Shown here piece after piece: positions 19,947 to 30,400 of a DNA stretch of 64,000 nt (its first letter is position 1; every line of letters begins with the position of its first letter). Below the pieces are notes generated by a model. It had not been told where the DNA came from and made no database searches. It worked only from the letters and a program-made list of their open reading frames with translations. Made by a program: the position numbers and the translations under genes. Location: assembly GCA_965247355.1 (NCBI GenBank), contig OZ252011.1:2232001-2296000 (forward strand), written 5' to 3'. Origin of the DNA: RHLJ01 sp965247355 (lineage in GTDB: Bacteria; Bacteroidota; Rhodothermia; Balneolales; Balneolaceae).

Positions 19947-19975
19947 GTCTCTATGAGAAATTTTCTCATAGAGAC
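19947..19975. promoter_or_regulatory. Perfect 29-bp palindrome upstream of carbohydrate-binding gene
   Basis: Arms GTCTCTATGAGAAA (19947-19960) and TTTCTCATAGAGAC (19962-19975) around a single T. No gene ends nearby, so a terminator role is unlikely. It could be a dimeric regulator's operator, or a hairpin in the 5' leader of the minus-strand gene, whose start is 146 bases away. Confidence 0.6.
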
Positions 19976-20000
19976 GCTATATTTCATTTTTTTTAATATA

Positions 20001-20010
20001 AAAGCGCTAC
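20001..20010. promoter_or_regulatory. LacI-type operator half-conserved site
   Basis: AAAGCGCTAC contains the central AGCGCT (20003-20008) typical of LacI/GalR-family operators, here with one mismatch in the flanking bases. It lies 49 bp centre-to-centre from a better site and beside a divergent LacI gene, which supports autoregulation and control of the minus-strand operon. Confidence 0.55.
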
Positions 20011-20048
20011 CATTACTTAATTTATTAACCATTATGTAAAAACTTCCT

Positions 20049-20060
20049 GAAAGCGCTTCC
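20049..20060. promoter_or_regulatory. LacI-type operator
   Basis: GAAAGCGCTTCC holds the perfect 8-bp palindrome AAGCGCTT (20051-20058), very close to the consensus of LacI/CcpA-family operators (TGAAAGCGCTTTCA type). It lies 64 bases upstream of the LacI start codon. Confidence 0.65.
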
Positions 20061-20123
20061 CATAATGAACAATTTTTTTTTCTTCTTATAGAAAATTTAT
20101 CATGATTTTGGTTATTATTATAC

Positions 20124-21137
20124 ATGGTAAAAGCTACACTACATGATATTGCAGAAAAGACGGGGCTTTCAGTCTCTACTGTTTCTAGGATTTTACGAGG
20201 AGAATCTAAAACTAGCCCGGATAATATTGAACTGACAATTAAAGTTGCTCAGGAAATTAATTACCCCATTAATACAAGAGTTTTAAATGGTAAATATAAT
20301 TATAAGAAAAAAATTCAGGTCGCTTTAATTACTCACTTTTATCCTGATGAATTCTACTCAACATTTTTTTGTGGTTTTAATGAAGCGTCTTCAGACTTTC
20401 ATGTAACTCTTTCCCTTTTTTCTTTTGATCCTCAAAAAAATAATCTTTCTGACTTTATTACCCAATTGAGTTATAACTCAATCGATGCTGCAATTTTATT
20501 CCTTCCTTTATTTCAGGAGGAAGACTATGAAGAGTTGCTTAAATCAGCCCCAAAAGATTTTACAATGATCTCCGTTGCTCCATTGTTCAATCCTATTCTT
20601 GACACCGTTACTTTTGACTCTTACCGTGGAGGATATATTGTAGCAAAACATTTTTATGACAGGAACTATAAAGATGTAGGTGTTATAACCGGACCAATTA
20701 ATAAAAATGAAGCTTTACTTAGAAAGAATGGGTTTCTTGATTTCTTAAATCAAAAAGAGGATATCAACCAAATATGGAGATTTGAAGGTGACTACAGTTT
20801 CGATTCAGGTAAGAAAGCATTCGAATCATATTATGCACTCAAAAAGAAACCCAGGGCAATTTTTGCAAGTAACGATTACACTGCTTTAGGATTTCTTGAA
20901 CAAGCTGCAATGTATGGAGTTAAGGTACCTGATGATGTTGCGATTGCCGGATATGACGATTTACCCATTTGTAAGTTTGTACACCCCGCCATTACTTCTG
21001 TACATACAGATTATCAAATGTTAGCAAACAAAACACTTAACATACTTACAGAAAAAATGACTACTAAAAACTCATCTTCTCATAGTGGCATTTTAAGCGT
21101 TATCCCCGTTACCCTATCCGAAAGAAATTCGAGCTAA
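20124..21137 (+). CDS. LacI-family transcriptional regulator
   Basis: 337 residues. The N-terminal helix-turn-helix is textbook: TLHDIAEKTGLSVSTVSRIL at residues 5-24, followed by a hinge region. Residues about 60-335 form the sugar-binding type periplasmic-binding fold, with GGYIVAKHFYDRNYKDVGVI, RAIFASNDYTALGFLEQA and DVAIAGYDDLPICKF as landmark segments. It lies divergently from the carbohydrate-binding/TonB receptor operon with two AGCGCT operators between them, so a sugar-responsive repressor of that operon and of itself is the simplest reading. The effector cannot be deduced. The hinge-helix Leu-Ala pair used by LacI for minor-groove contact is not obvious here (the region reads VLNGKYNYKKK). 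Confidence 0.93.
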   Translation: MVKATLHDIAEKTGLSVSTVSRILRGESKTSPDNIELTIKVAQEINYPINTRVLNGKYNYKKKIQVALITHFYPDEFYSTFFCGFNEASSDFHVTLSLFSFDPQKNNLSDFITQLSYNSIDAAILFLPLFQEEDYEELLKSAPKDFTMISVAPLFNPILDTVTFDSYRGGYIVAKHFYDRNYKDVGVITGPINKNEALLRKNGFLDFLNQKEDINQIWRFEGDYSFDSGKKAFESYYALKKKPRAIFASNDYTALGFLEQAAMYGVKVPDDVAIAGYDDLPICKFVHPAITSVHTDYQMLANKTLNILTEKMTTKNSSSHSGILSVIPVTLSERNSS

Positions 21138-21211
21138 ATTATTTCTTTTTAATACAGGTAGTTTCCAATTATTCCTTTTAAAGCTCTTATCGCAATAATC
21201 TTACAAAGAAG

Positions 21212-22996
21212 TCAATTAGATCGCTGAGTTTGCATAAATCTATTATAGTATTCACCAGCCTTCAAAGTGTCGCCCTGTAAAATATGATAGCGTGCCAAAT
21301 TATAGTACAGCATTGGTGCGTTTGAGCCCAAGCGTTCACTTTCATCCAGCCAATATTTTGCTTTATCTAGTTCTCCATTTATGATGTAGACTGCGGAAAG
21401 TACATCCATATATCTGGGATCATACAATCCATCATTCAAGGCCTGAAGAATCATTCCAACTAAAAAGACATCCGCTTCTCGGTTATTAACCGAATATTCA
21501 ATTCCTTTTTCAATCAGGGTTACCGAATTTAATTGCCATTTTAGTAAATCATAATAGTGTGTAAGAACAGTTGATGTATCTTTATTTACTCTCGCATAAT
21601 TAATTATATCTGTTAAAGCTTTTGGAACTTCTTCCTGATTTCTTGAGGTAGCAGCGGCTAGTGAATCTATGTATGAGGATGATAAGTAGTTATCATAAAT
21701 CTGCTGAAATTGAGCAAGTTCCTGGTTTTGGGTGAGTCCTTTTTGAAACGGATACCCTACCAACAATCTTGATATAGCTGTATTAGCATATATTTCCTCA
21801 AACCTGCTTATTGTTTTTGGTGTATCAAAAGATGTTTGATTAAACGCTTGTTCAATTCTTTCCACATTTATTAATTCATCTAAAAAGGAATCTGCAATTA
21901 GTTCATGACCAATCCAATTTGGATGAAGATGATCGATAAAAAGTGAATTGTCTTCAATACCACTTTCTGAGTTATTGCGCATCATCTTTTGGATATCAAC
22001 CAGATAAGTATTTTCATTTTCTGCTAAGTCGTTTATGATTTCATTGATTTGCAGAGGTGCCCTGAACCTAATTCCATCATGTTCTTTAGCTTTTATAAAC
22101 TCTGCTAATGCTGAGTCTATTTCTCCTTTATCAAAGAGTTCACGAGCTTTGTTATAAGAATTGAGTGCATTCTCATTATCTCCAAGTGGAGGTTGATCTT
22201 TTAAATTTGAAGCCACTGTTCCTATGAAAACAGGAACATCTTCTTTCTCATACAAATAAATGACGTCCTGGATATTTTTTTCAAACTGTTCTACTCCCTT
22301 TTCAAAAACTTCACTCTCTAATTCAATATCAGATTCTCTTACAACCTTAGCCATAAGAGTTCTTCTATCCCTGCTTTGATCAGGTTCTGACTTGAGAAGT
22401 TGTTCAATTAATTGATATATCCTCAGATTCTTTAACCTTATTACCAGCTGTTTAAATGCTATGTTATTGATCAACCCAAACTGTGTACTCCCCGCACCAA
22501 AAGAACCGTAAAACTCATTGTGCCCTCCATACATAACAATTGCATCTGGTTCATAAGGCAGTACTCTTTTTGATAAGTCTTTAATTACATAGCTGTTAAC
22601 AGCGGTCATCCCAAGGTTAATGACTTCGATGTTAAGACCGTTAGTGTTCAGTAATAGCTTCTGTTCTAGTTTATCTGAAAAACTGTAGTAAAAATTATAA
22701 GGAAAACCTTGTGTTGATGACCCTCCAAAAACAAATATTCTGAATGTGTTTGGCGACTTTTCTTTTCGGAATGGATTTGAAGCTACTTTCGGAGTAAAAG
22801 AAGGAAAATACCTGCCTACAAACGATATATTGGCTATCAAAAAATTAGGATCATTTGGAGCCTCTATAAATAACTCCTGCACTTCTTCATTATATCCACC
22901 AATACGTAATCCAAATTCAACTAATGTGAGAAGAAGAAAAGGAAGTAATATTGTGATGCCCCAAAAGAGAGCTTTTTTACCAGAGGTTAATGCCAT
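21212..22996 (-). CDS. Membrane-anchored SGNH/GDSL hydrolase with C-terminal TPR-like repeats
   Basis: 594 residues. One N-terminal membrane helix (about residues 9-32), then an SGNH hydrolase domain. Block I is FGGSSTQG with probable nucleophile Ser93, block III is GGHNE, and block V is DHLHPNWIGH giving Asp355 and His358 of the triad. The last 200 residues are helical and repeat-like; MLYYNLARYHILQGDTLKAGEYY is a TPR-type unit. Proteins of this build act on acylated or glycosylated substrates in the envelope; substrate unknown. It converges with the LacI gene and lies downstream of the rpoC terminator, so it should have its own promoter in 22997-23040. Confidence 0.82.
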   Translation of the reverse strand: MALTSGKKALFWGITILLPFLLLTLVEFGLRIGGYNEEVQELFIEAPNDPNFLIANISFVGRYFPSFTPKVASNPFRKEKSPNTFRIFVFGGSSTQGFPYNFYYSFSDKLEQKLLLNTNGLNIEVINLGMTAVNSYVIKDLSKRVLPYEPDAIVMYGGHNEFYGSFGAGSTQFGLINNIAFKQLVIRLKNLRIYQLIEQLLKSEPDQSRDRRTLMAKVVRESDIELESEVFEKGVEQFEKNIQDVIYLYEKEDVPVFIGTVASNLKDQPPLGDNENALNSYNKARELFDKGEIDSALAEFIKAKEHDGIRFRAPLQINEIINDLAENENTYLVDIQKMMRNNSESGIEDNSLFIDHLHPNWIGHELIADSFLDELINVERIEQAFNQTSFDTPKTISRFEEIYANTAISRLLVGYPFQKGLTQNQELAQFQQIYDNYLSSSYIDSLAAATSRNQEEVPKALTDIINYARVNKDTSTVLTHYYDLLKWQLNSVTLIEKGIEYSVNNREADVFLVGMILQALNDGLYDPRYMDVLSAVYIINGELDKAKYWLDESERLGSNAPMLYYNLARYHILQGDTLKAGEYYNRFMQTQRSN

Positions 22997-23038
22997 ATCA
23001 AACGTTTATTGTTTCAGATTTGGAAATAGTAAAACATA

Positions 23039-23073
23039 AAAAAACCCCGCACAAGTTATGCGCGGGGTTTTTA
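23039..23073 (-). terminator. Intrinsic terminator of the rpoBC operon
   Basis: GC-rich hairpin, AAAACCCCGC against GCGGGGTTTTT with an 11-base loop, 22 bases after the rpoC stop. On the minus strand the right arm is followed by a T run, the form of a Rho-independent terminator. Confidence 0.88.
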
Positions 23074-23094
23074 ATTTCTAATCAGTAGTCGGGA

Positions 23095-26000
23095 TTATTC
23101 TTCCCCTTCTACCGTTTCAGTATCGTCGCCACCAAGGGCTTCGAATACTTTTGCGACTTCCTCGTCGCCTTCTTCCATATCTCTTTTAGAGCCAACAATA
23201 ATATCGTTGTACTCTCGAAGACCAGTACCTGCAGGTACCTTATGACCAACCACCACGTTTTCTTTAAGTCCACGTAAAAAGTCTTTCTTAGCCTCTATAG
23301 AAGCCTGAGTAAGAACTTTGGTTGTCTCCTGGAATGAAGCGGCTGATAACCAACTTTCAGTAGAAAGTGCAGCTCTTGTAATACCAAGAAGGATCGGCTT
23401 AGAAATTGCCGGTTCAGCTTCTCTTGTTTGAAGCTCTTCTTTTCCTTCTTTGATCAATGCGTTATTTACATCACGTACTTCACGTCGGTCAAGGATGGTA
23501 CCTTTCTTAAGCTCACTTCCACCTGCATCGGTAATCACAAATTTACCAATCAATTCATCATTGCGAACATTCACTTCAAAGCGATCAACTTTATCGCCTT
23601 CAAGGAACATCGTATCGCCTGGATCAGTGATTTCTACTTTCTGCATCATGGTGCTTACGATAACCTCAATGTGCTTATCGTTGATTTTTACACCCTGAAG
23701 ACGGTAAACCTCCTGAATCTCATTCACCAGATACGATTGAACTGCATATGGCCCGAGGATGTTCAGGATATCCTGTGCAGGAATAGTTCCGTCAGATAGT
23801 GGCTGTCCTGCTCTAACGAAATCGTTTGACTGAACGAGGATATGCTTACTGAGGGAGATGAGGTATTTCTTCTCATCAGTACCGTCTTTTGACTTGACGA
23901 TAACTTCCTGAGAACCTCTTTTTCTTCCACCCATTTCCACAATACCATCAATCTCTGATACAGCAGCAGGATCGCTTGGCGAACGAGCTTCAAATAGCTC
24001 AGTAACACGAGGAAGACCCGCTGTAATATCTTTCGATTTTGAAGTAGCACGTGGAATCTTAGCGATTACCTGTCCTGAAGCTACTTTTTCGCCATCATCG
24101 ACAACGATGTGTGTATCTACAGGAAGTGTACTTTCTCTTAAGATATCACCTTTACCTTTCACAACAAGTGTAGGAACAAGTGTACGATCTTTTGAGTCTA
24201 CAATTACTTTTTCACGGTGACCGGTTTGAGCATCAGTATCATCAGTAAAGGTGATTCCTTCAATGATATCTTTATACTCAAGAGTACCTTCAATTTCTGA
24301 GAAGATAAGTGCGTTATATGGATCCCACTTACAGAGCTGAGCTCCTTTTGGAACCATGTCGCCTTCTTCTACCATCATTTCACAACCGTAAGGCACATTA
24401 TAACTGATGAGAACTTTTCCTTCATCATCTACAATTTTCATTTCACCTGCACGGCTAAGAACTACACTGTGCTCTTCTTCACCATCATCATAAACAACCA
24501 CACGTACATTTTCGAATTCAACTTTACCGTCAAATTTCGCTTTGTGTTGTGAGTCTGCCTCAAGACGAGATGCTGTACCACCAACGTGGAAAGTACGAAG
24601 TGTAAGCTGTGTACCCGGCTCACCAATAGACTGAGCTGCGATAACACCTACGGCTTCACCCTTCTCTACTACAGTTCCACGGGCAAGGTCACGACCATAA
24701 CATTTGGCACATACACCACGACCGGTTTCACAGGTTAGTACAGAACGAATATCTACTTCTTCGATGGAAGTTTCTGCAATCTTCTGAGCAACTTCTTCAT
24801 CAATCATTTGATTTGCTTCACAAATCGTTTCATCAGAAATAGGATCAACTACATCATACAGAGAGTAACGACCGATAATACGATCTTCTAAACGCTCAAT
24901 GATATCTTCGTTGTCTTTCAATGCAGCCATCTTAATACCACGGAGTGTACCGCAATCTTCTTCGGTAATAATTACATCCTGTGATACGTCAACAAGTCGA
25001 CGAGTAAGGTAACCGGCATCTGCAGTTTTAAGAGCCGTATCGGCAAGACCTTTACGAGCACCGTGAGTAGAGATAAAGTACTCAAGTACCGTCAATCCTT
25101 CTTTGAAAGAAGAAAGAATTGGGTTCTCGATAACCTCATTCCCTTGCTGCATAGAACTCTTTTGTGGCTTAGCCATCAATCCACGCATACCACCTAACTG
25201 GCGAATCTGCTCTTTCGAACCTCTCGCACCAGAATCGGCCATCATGAATACCGGATTAAATCCTTCACGATCATCAGCCAGTGCCTGGAATAACGTTTCG
25301 GATACACGGTTTGTGGTACTTGTCCACTTATCAATAACCTGGTTGTATCGCTCATTATCTGTAATGAAACCCATTTCATAGCGACCCTGGATATCGGTCA
25401 CTTCGTCTTTGGCTCCGTTGATCAAATTCGCTTTTGCATCCGGGATGATGATGTCATCAAGAGAGAATGAAAGACCGCCAAGAGTAGCATTTTCATATCC
25501 AATCTTCTTCATATCATCAAGGAACGCAGCTGTTCTGGCTGTCCCACATCTGCCGTGGATATCACCAATCAGCACACGAAGTTCTTTCTTACCAAGAGTT
25601 TTGTTGATGAATCCCATTTCTTCGGGAATAATCTCGTTAAAGATTACTCGACCGGCAGAAGTTTTAACTACTTCAGAAACAGATTCGCCTTCTTCATTCT
25701 TAGTCTGAATTCGAACATTGATCTTAGCATGAACGTCAAGTCGTCCCTGATCAAATGCAATAATTACTTCATCTGCAGAAGCGAACGTCTTGCCTTCTCC
25801 TAACTGGCCACTTCTTGGCTTTGTTAGATAATAAAGACCTAAAATCATATCCTGAGAAGGAACCGCGATAGGTCCACCACTTGCAGGACTCATGATGTTA
25901 TGAGAACCAAGCATCAATACTGATGCTTCAAGTACTGCATCATGACTCAACGGTAAGTGAACCGCCATCTGGTCACCATCAAAGTCAGCATTAAATGCTG

Positions 26001-27402
26001 TACATGCTAGAGGGTGAAGACGAATTGCTTTCTCTTCGATAAGTACCGGCTGGAAAGCCTGAATACCTAAACGGTGAAGCGTTGGAGCACGGTTTAACAT
26101 TACCGGGTGTCCATCGATTACGTTTTCGAGAACTTCCCACACAACCGCGTCTCTGCGATCTACTACTTTTTTCGCACTTTTCACGGTTTTCACATAACCG
26201 CGCTCAATCAAGCGACGAATGATAAATGGTTTGTAGAGCTCAACCGCCATTTCTTTTGGAAGACCACACTCATGCATTTTAAGCTCAGGTCCTACCACAA
26301 TTACGGAACGTCCGGAATAATCAACACGCTTACCAAGAAGGTTTTGACGGAAACGACCACTCTTACCTTTCAACATATCTGAAAGTGATTTAAGAGGACG
26401 GTTGTTATTTCGTACTGCGTTAGATTTTCTGGAGTTATCATAAAGAGAATCAACAGCTTCCTGCAACATGCGCTTCTCGTTACGGAGAATTACATCAGGG
26501 GCTTTGATATCAATCAATCTCTTAAGACGATTGTTTCTGATAATTACACGACGGTACAGGTCATTCAAATCCGAAGTCGCAAATCGACCACCTTCAAGAG
26601 GTACAAGCGGACGTAATTCTGGTGGAATTACCGGAATCACACTTTGACACATCCACTCAGGACGGTTTTCAGTGTGTTGTGCTGCTGCACGGAATGACTC
26701 AATAACCTGGAGTCGTTTCAATTTCTTTTTCTTACGCATCTGTGAAGTCTCATGCTTCACTTCATAGCGCAATTGATAAGCAAGTTCATCGAGATCAAGA
26801 TCAGCAAGCATAGCTGCTAGTGCATCTGCTCCTTCTTTTACGATAAATTTATCATCATCGTCGTCATCAAGATCAAAATTATCTTCCGGAAGCTGATCAA
26901 AAATATCATACTTCTCTTCTTCTGAAATCAAGTCACCTTTTGCGTAACCAAGATCGCGGGCAAGACCCGGATTAATGATCACAAAAGTCTCGTAATACAC
27001 GATACGGTCAAGGTTCTTTGAAGAAAGACCAAGAAGGTAAGCGATTTTGTTTGGCAGAGATTTGAAATACCAGATATGAACTACAGGCACAGTAAGTGTG
27101 ATGTGTCCCATTCGCTCACGGCGAACTGCTTTTCTGGTTACTTCAACACCACAACGATCACAGATAATACCTTTATATCGGATACGCTTGTATTTACCGC
27201 AATGGCATTCGTAATCTTTAACCGGTCCGAAAATCTTTTCACAGAAAAGACCGTCCATTTCCGGCTTAAAGGTTCTGTAGTTGATGGTCTCTGGCGTTAA
27301 TACTTCACCATGAGAACGTGATAATATAGTTTCAGCAGAAGCAAGGGAGATTCCAATGCTTTTAAAGTCGTTCGTTACTGCTAATGTTTGTGTAATTGGC
27401 AA
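23095..27402 (-). CDS. rpoC: DNA-directed RNA polymerase subunit beta'
   Basis: 1435-residue catalytic subunit. It has the N-terminal zinc finger (CHCGKYKRIRYKGIICDRC), the active-site NADFDGD at residues 471-477 that holds the catalytic Mg2+, the second zinc site with CETGRGVCAKCYGRDLA, and the trigger-loop region VIAAQSIGEPGTQLTLRTFH. The C-terminus is acidic, ending in a Glu-rich tail. The start codon is TTG (27402), with an excellent GGAGG Shine-Dalgarno eight bases upstream and no nearby ATG. The gene follows rpoB by 31 bases and ends at a strong terminator, so it is the last gene of the rplKAJL-rpoBC run. Confidence 0.98.
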   Translation of the reverse strand: MPITQTLAVTNDFKSIGISLASAETILSRSHGEVLTPETINYRTFKPEMDGLFCEKIFGPVKDYECHCGKYKRIRYKGIICDRCGVEVTRKAVRRERMGHITLTVPVVHIWYFKSLPNKIAYLLGLSSKNLDRIVYYETFVIINPGLARDLGYAKGDLISEEEKYDIFDQLPEDNFDLDDDDDDKFIVKEGADALAAMLADLDLDELAYQLRYEVKHETSQMRKKKKLKRLQVIESFRAAAQHTENRPEWMCQSVIPVIPPELRPLVPLEGGRFATSDLNDLYRRVIIRNNRLKRLIDIKAPDVILRNEKRMLQEAVDSLYDNSRKSNAVRNNNRPLKSLSDMLKGKSGRFRQNLLGKRVDYSGRSVIVVGPELKMHECGLPKEMAVELYKPFIIRRLIERGYVKTVKSAKKVVDRRDAVVWEVLENVIDGHPVMLNRAPTLHRLGIQAFQPVLIEEKAIRLHPLACTAFNADFDGDQMAVHLPLSHDAVLEASVLMLGSHNIMSPASGGPIAVPSQDMILGLYYLTKPRSGQLGEGKTFASADEVIIAFDQGRLDVHAKINVRIQTKNEEGESVSEVVKTSAGRVIFNEIIPEEMGFINKTLGKKELRVLIGDIHGRCGTARTAAFLDDMKKIGYENATLGGLSFSLDDIIIPDAKANLINGAKDEVTDIQGRYEMGFITDNERYNQVIDKWTSTTNRVSETLFQALADDREGFNPVFMMADSGARGSKEQIRQLGGMRGLMAKPQKSSMQQGNEVIENPILSSFKEGLTVLEYFISTHGARKGLADTALKTADAGYLTRRLVDVSQDVIITEEDCGTLRGIKMAALKDNEDIIERLEDRIIGRYSLYDVVDPISDETICEANQMIDEEVAQKIAETSIEEVDIRSVLTCETGRGVCAKCYGRDLARGTVVEKGEAVGVIAAQSIGEPGTQLTLRTFHVGGTASRLEADSQHKAKFDGKVEFENVRVVVYDDGEEEHSVVLSRAGEMKIVDDEGKVLISYNVPYGCEMMVEEGDMVPKGAQLCKWDPYNALIFSEIEGTLEYKDIIEGITFTDDTDAQTGHREKVIVDSKDRTLVPTLVVKGKGDILRESTLPVDTHIVVDDGEKVASGQVIAKIPRATSKSKDITAGLPRVTELFEARSPSDPAAVSEIDGIVEMGGRKRGSQEVIVKSKDGTDEKKYLISLSKHILVQSNDFVRAGQPLSDGTIPAQDILNILGPYAVQSYLVNEIQEVYRLQGVKINDKHIEVIVSTMMQKVEITDPGDTMFLEGDKVDRFEVNVRNDELIGKFVITDAGGSELKKGTILDRREVRDVNNALIKEGKEELQTREAEPAISKPILLGITRAALSTESWLSAASFQETTKVLTQASIEAKKDFLRGLKENVVVGHKVPAGTGLREYNDIIVGSKRDMEEGDEEVAKVFEALGGDDTETVEGEE

Positions 27403-27410
27403 GGGTGTTT

Positions 27411-27415
27411 CCTCC
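27411..27415 (-). promoter_or_regulatory. Shine-Dalgarno deciding the rpoC TTG start
   Basis: GGAGG on the minus strand, eight bases before the TTG at 27402. No ATG or GTG in frame lies in the right place, so this site fixes the unusual start. Confidence 0.8.
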
Positions 27416-27433
27416 GAATTTAATTAACAGTGA

Positions 27434-30400
27434 TTAGTCTAAGTGGATTTCAAGACCGAGACCCATAAGCTCTCGAAGTAATACCTTGAATGATTCCGGA
27501 ACGTCTCCATCAGGAAGGTTTTCACCTTTTACAATGGCTTCATAAACTTTGGAACGCCCTTTTACGTCATCACTTTTTACAGTGAGCATTTCTTTCAGGA
27601 TGCTGGAAGCACCGTATGCATATAGTGCCCATACCTCCATCTCACCAAGTCGCTGGCCACCAAATTGAGCTTTACCACCCAATGGTTGCTGTGTAATCAG
27701 CGAGTATGGCCCGATTGAACGGGAGTGCATCTTATCCTGAACCAAGTGATTCAATTTGATCATATAGATGTAACCTACGGTAGTTTTCTGAGAGAATGGT
27801 TCTCCGCTTCTACCATCATATAGGTTTACACGACCATCTTCAGGAAGACCTGCTGCACGAAGCTGTTCTTTCACATCATCCATGCTCGCACCATCAAAAA
27901 TTGGTGAAGCGAATGTAGTTCCAAGCTTCTTAGCAGCCCATCCGAGGATAGTTTCATAAATCTGACCAAGGTTCATACGAGAAGGTACACCCAGCGGGTT
28001 TAGACAGATGTCTACCGGAGTACCGTCTTCCATAAATGGCATGTCTTCAACAGGTACGATTTTAGCAACAACACCTTTGTTACCGTGACGACCCGCCATC
28101 TTATCACCTACCTGAAGTTTACGCTTCTTAGCAATGTAAACTTTGGCTTTTTGGATAATTCCAGGAGGTAACTCGTCTCCTACCTGAATCGCAAATGTTC
28201 TTCTCTTAGCTTCGCTGTCAATCTCACGACGAAGCTCTCTGTAGTTATGGAACAACAGTTTTACATGCTCAACGAGATCTTTATCTGTTGCCCAATCAAT
28301 ATTTTCATTGATGTTTACAGGATCAATTTCTTCGAATACAGATTTCTTGTACTTCTCGCCTTTCGGGATGAGTTCTACATTACTGTAATCAAGAACGCCT
28401 GGAGATGTTTTGTCACGAAGTAGTGAGTACATCTTGTCTGCCCACTGCTGATTCAATTCAGCCAGTTTCTGAGAATGACGCTCCTGCTCCTGCTCAACAC
28501 GTTTCTTCTCTTCTTTTCTTGAAACGAGCTCATCACGCTTACGGCTGAAAAGCTTGGTGTTGATTACGGTTCCTGAAACGCCCGGAGGTGTTTTCAGAGA
28601 AGCATCTTTTACATCACCGGCTTTATCACCGAAGATTGCACGAAGCAATTTCTCTTCAGGAGTTGGATCAGTTTCACCTTTAGGAGTGATTTTACCAACA
28701 AGAATGTCGCCCGGATTGATTTTCGCACCTACGCGAATCATACCCTGCTCATTCAAATTACGTGTAGCTTCTTCACTTACGTTAGGAATCTCACGAGTTA
28801 GCTCTTCTTCACCACGCTTAGTGTCACGAACCTGTTGTTCGAATTCAGTTACGTGGATAGAAGTATAAATATCTTCCTGAACGATACGCTCAGAAATCAC
28901 AATCGCATCCTCAAAGTTGTATCCTCTCCAAGGCATGAATGCCACAAGAAGGTTACGACCAAGAGCAAGTTCTCCACCATCGGTAGAGCAACCATCTACA
29001 ATTGCCTGATCCTTTTTAACTTTATCACCAACTTTAACAATCGGTCGCTGGTTGGTAGCAGTATCCTGGTTAGTTCTGGTAAACTTCTCCAGTTTATACG
29101 ACTTAATTCCACCATCAAAATAGCAATGTTGCTCTGTTTCAGTTCTGTCATATTTAACACGAACTTCAGTTGCGCTTACATAAACTACTTCACCATTAGC
29201 TTCTGCTGTAATAATTGCGCGTGAGTCGCGTGCAGCACGATGCTCTAAACCAGTTCCTACCACAGGTGCTTCTGGTCTAAGTAATGGAACGGCCTGACGT
29301 TGCATGTTCGAGCCCATCAAAGCTCGGTTTGCATCATCATGCTCAATAAATGGAATTAATGCCGCTGCCAAGGATGTGATCTGATTGGTAGCAACATCCA
29401 TATATTCGATTTCATCTCTACGTGCGTTGTTATAGTTACCTTCACGCATTCGAGAGAAAACCATCTCGTTTTTAAACATCCCTTTATCGTCGAGTTCAGC
29501 ATTCGCCTGAGCGATTACTGTCTCATCTTCCTGCTCAGCAGCAAGATACTCTACAGACTTACTCACTTTACCTTCTTTCACCTTTCGGTAAGGAGTTTCA
29601 ATAAAACCGAAGTCATTAACTTTCGCATGAATACACAGCGAAGAAATCAGACCAATGTTTGGACCTTCCGGAGTTTCAATCGGGCAAAGACGACCATAGT
29701 GAGTGTAGTGAACGTCACGAACCTCAAAACCTGCACGCTCACGAGTCAAACCACCAGGACCAAGCGCTGACATACGACGTTTGTGAGTCAATTCAGCAAG
29801 TGGGTTGGTTTGATCCATAAACTGAGAAAGCTGATTGGTACCAAAGAATGTGTTAATCACACTTGAAATGGTCCGTGCATTCACCAAATCCTGTGGTGTC
29901 AACTGCTCAGCGTCACGAGAGTTCATTCTCTCTTTGATGGTTCGTGCCATACGGGCAAGACCGATCGCAAATTGCTGACCGAGTTGCTCACCTACTGTAC
30001 GGATACGTCTGTTACTCAGGTGATCGATATCATCAACCTGAGATTTCATATTCTTAAGGCGAATTACCTCTTTGATGATAGCAACAATATCGTCTTTAGT
30101 CAGATATTGTACATCTGTATCATCCTGGTGAAGACGTTTATTCAATCGATATCTTCCTACTTCACCTAGATCATATTTCTTGTCGCTAAAGAACAATCGT
30201 TCCAAAATAGCACGGGAAGTTTCAGGATCGGGCATTTCACCAGATCTAATTTGCTGATACACTTCACCAAGTGCAGAGTGCTCATCCCAGGTAGGATCTT
30301 TTCTAAGCGTATTCATTACTACAGAACGTTCAGATTCTTCAGCAGTGATTTTCTGTACAAGAACCGTTTTAACTTCCGCTTCTTTCAACATACCGTAATC

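Larger units (their letters stand above)
19802..20123. promoter_or_regulatory. Divergent control region between carbohydrate-binding gene and LacI regulator
   Basis: 322-bp gap without a gene. It contains a perfect 29-bp palindrome (19947-19975) and two AGCGCT-centred operator-like sites (20001-20010 and 20049-20060), listed separately. AT-rich elsewhere. I could not place a convincing TAnnTTTG box for either gene; TGATTTTG at about 20103-20110 is a near match reading toward the regulator. Confidence 0.7.
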
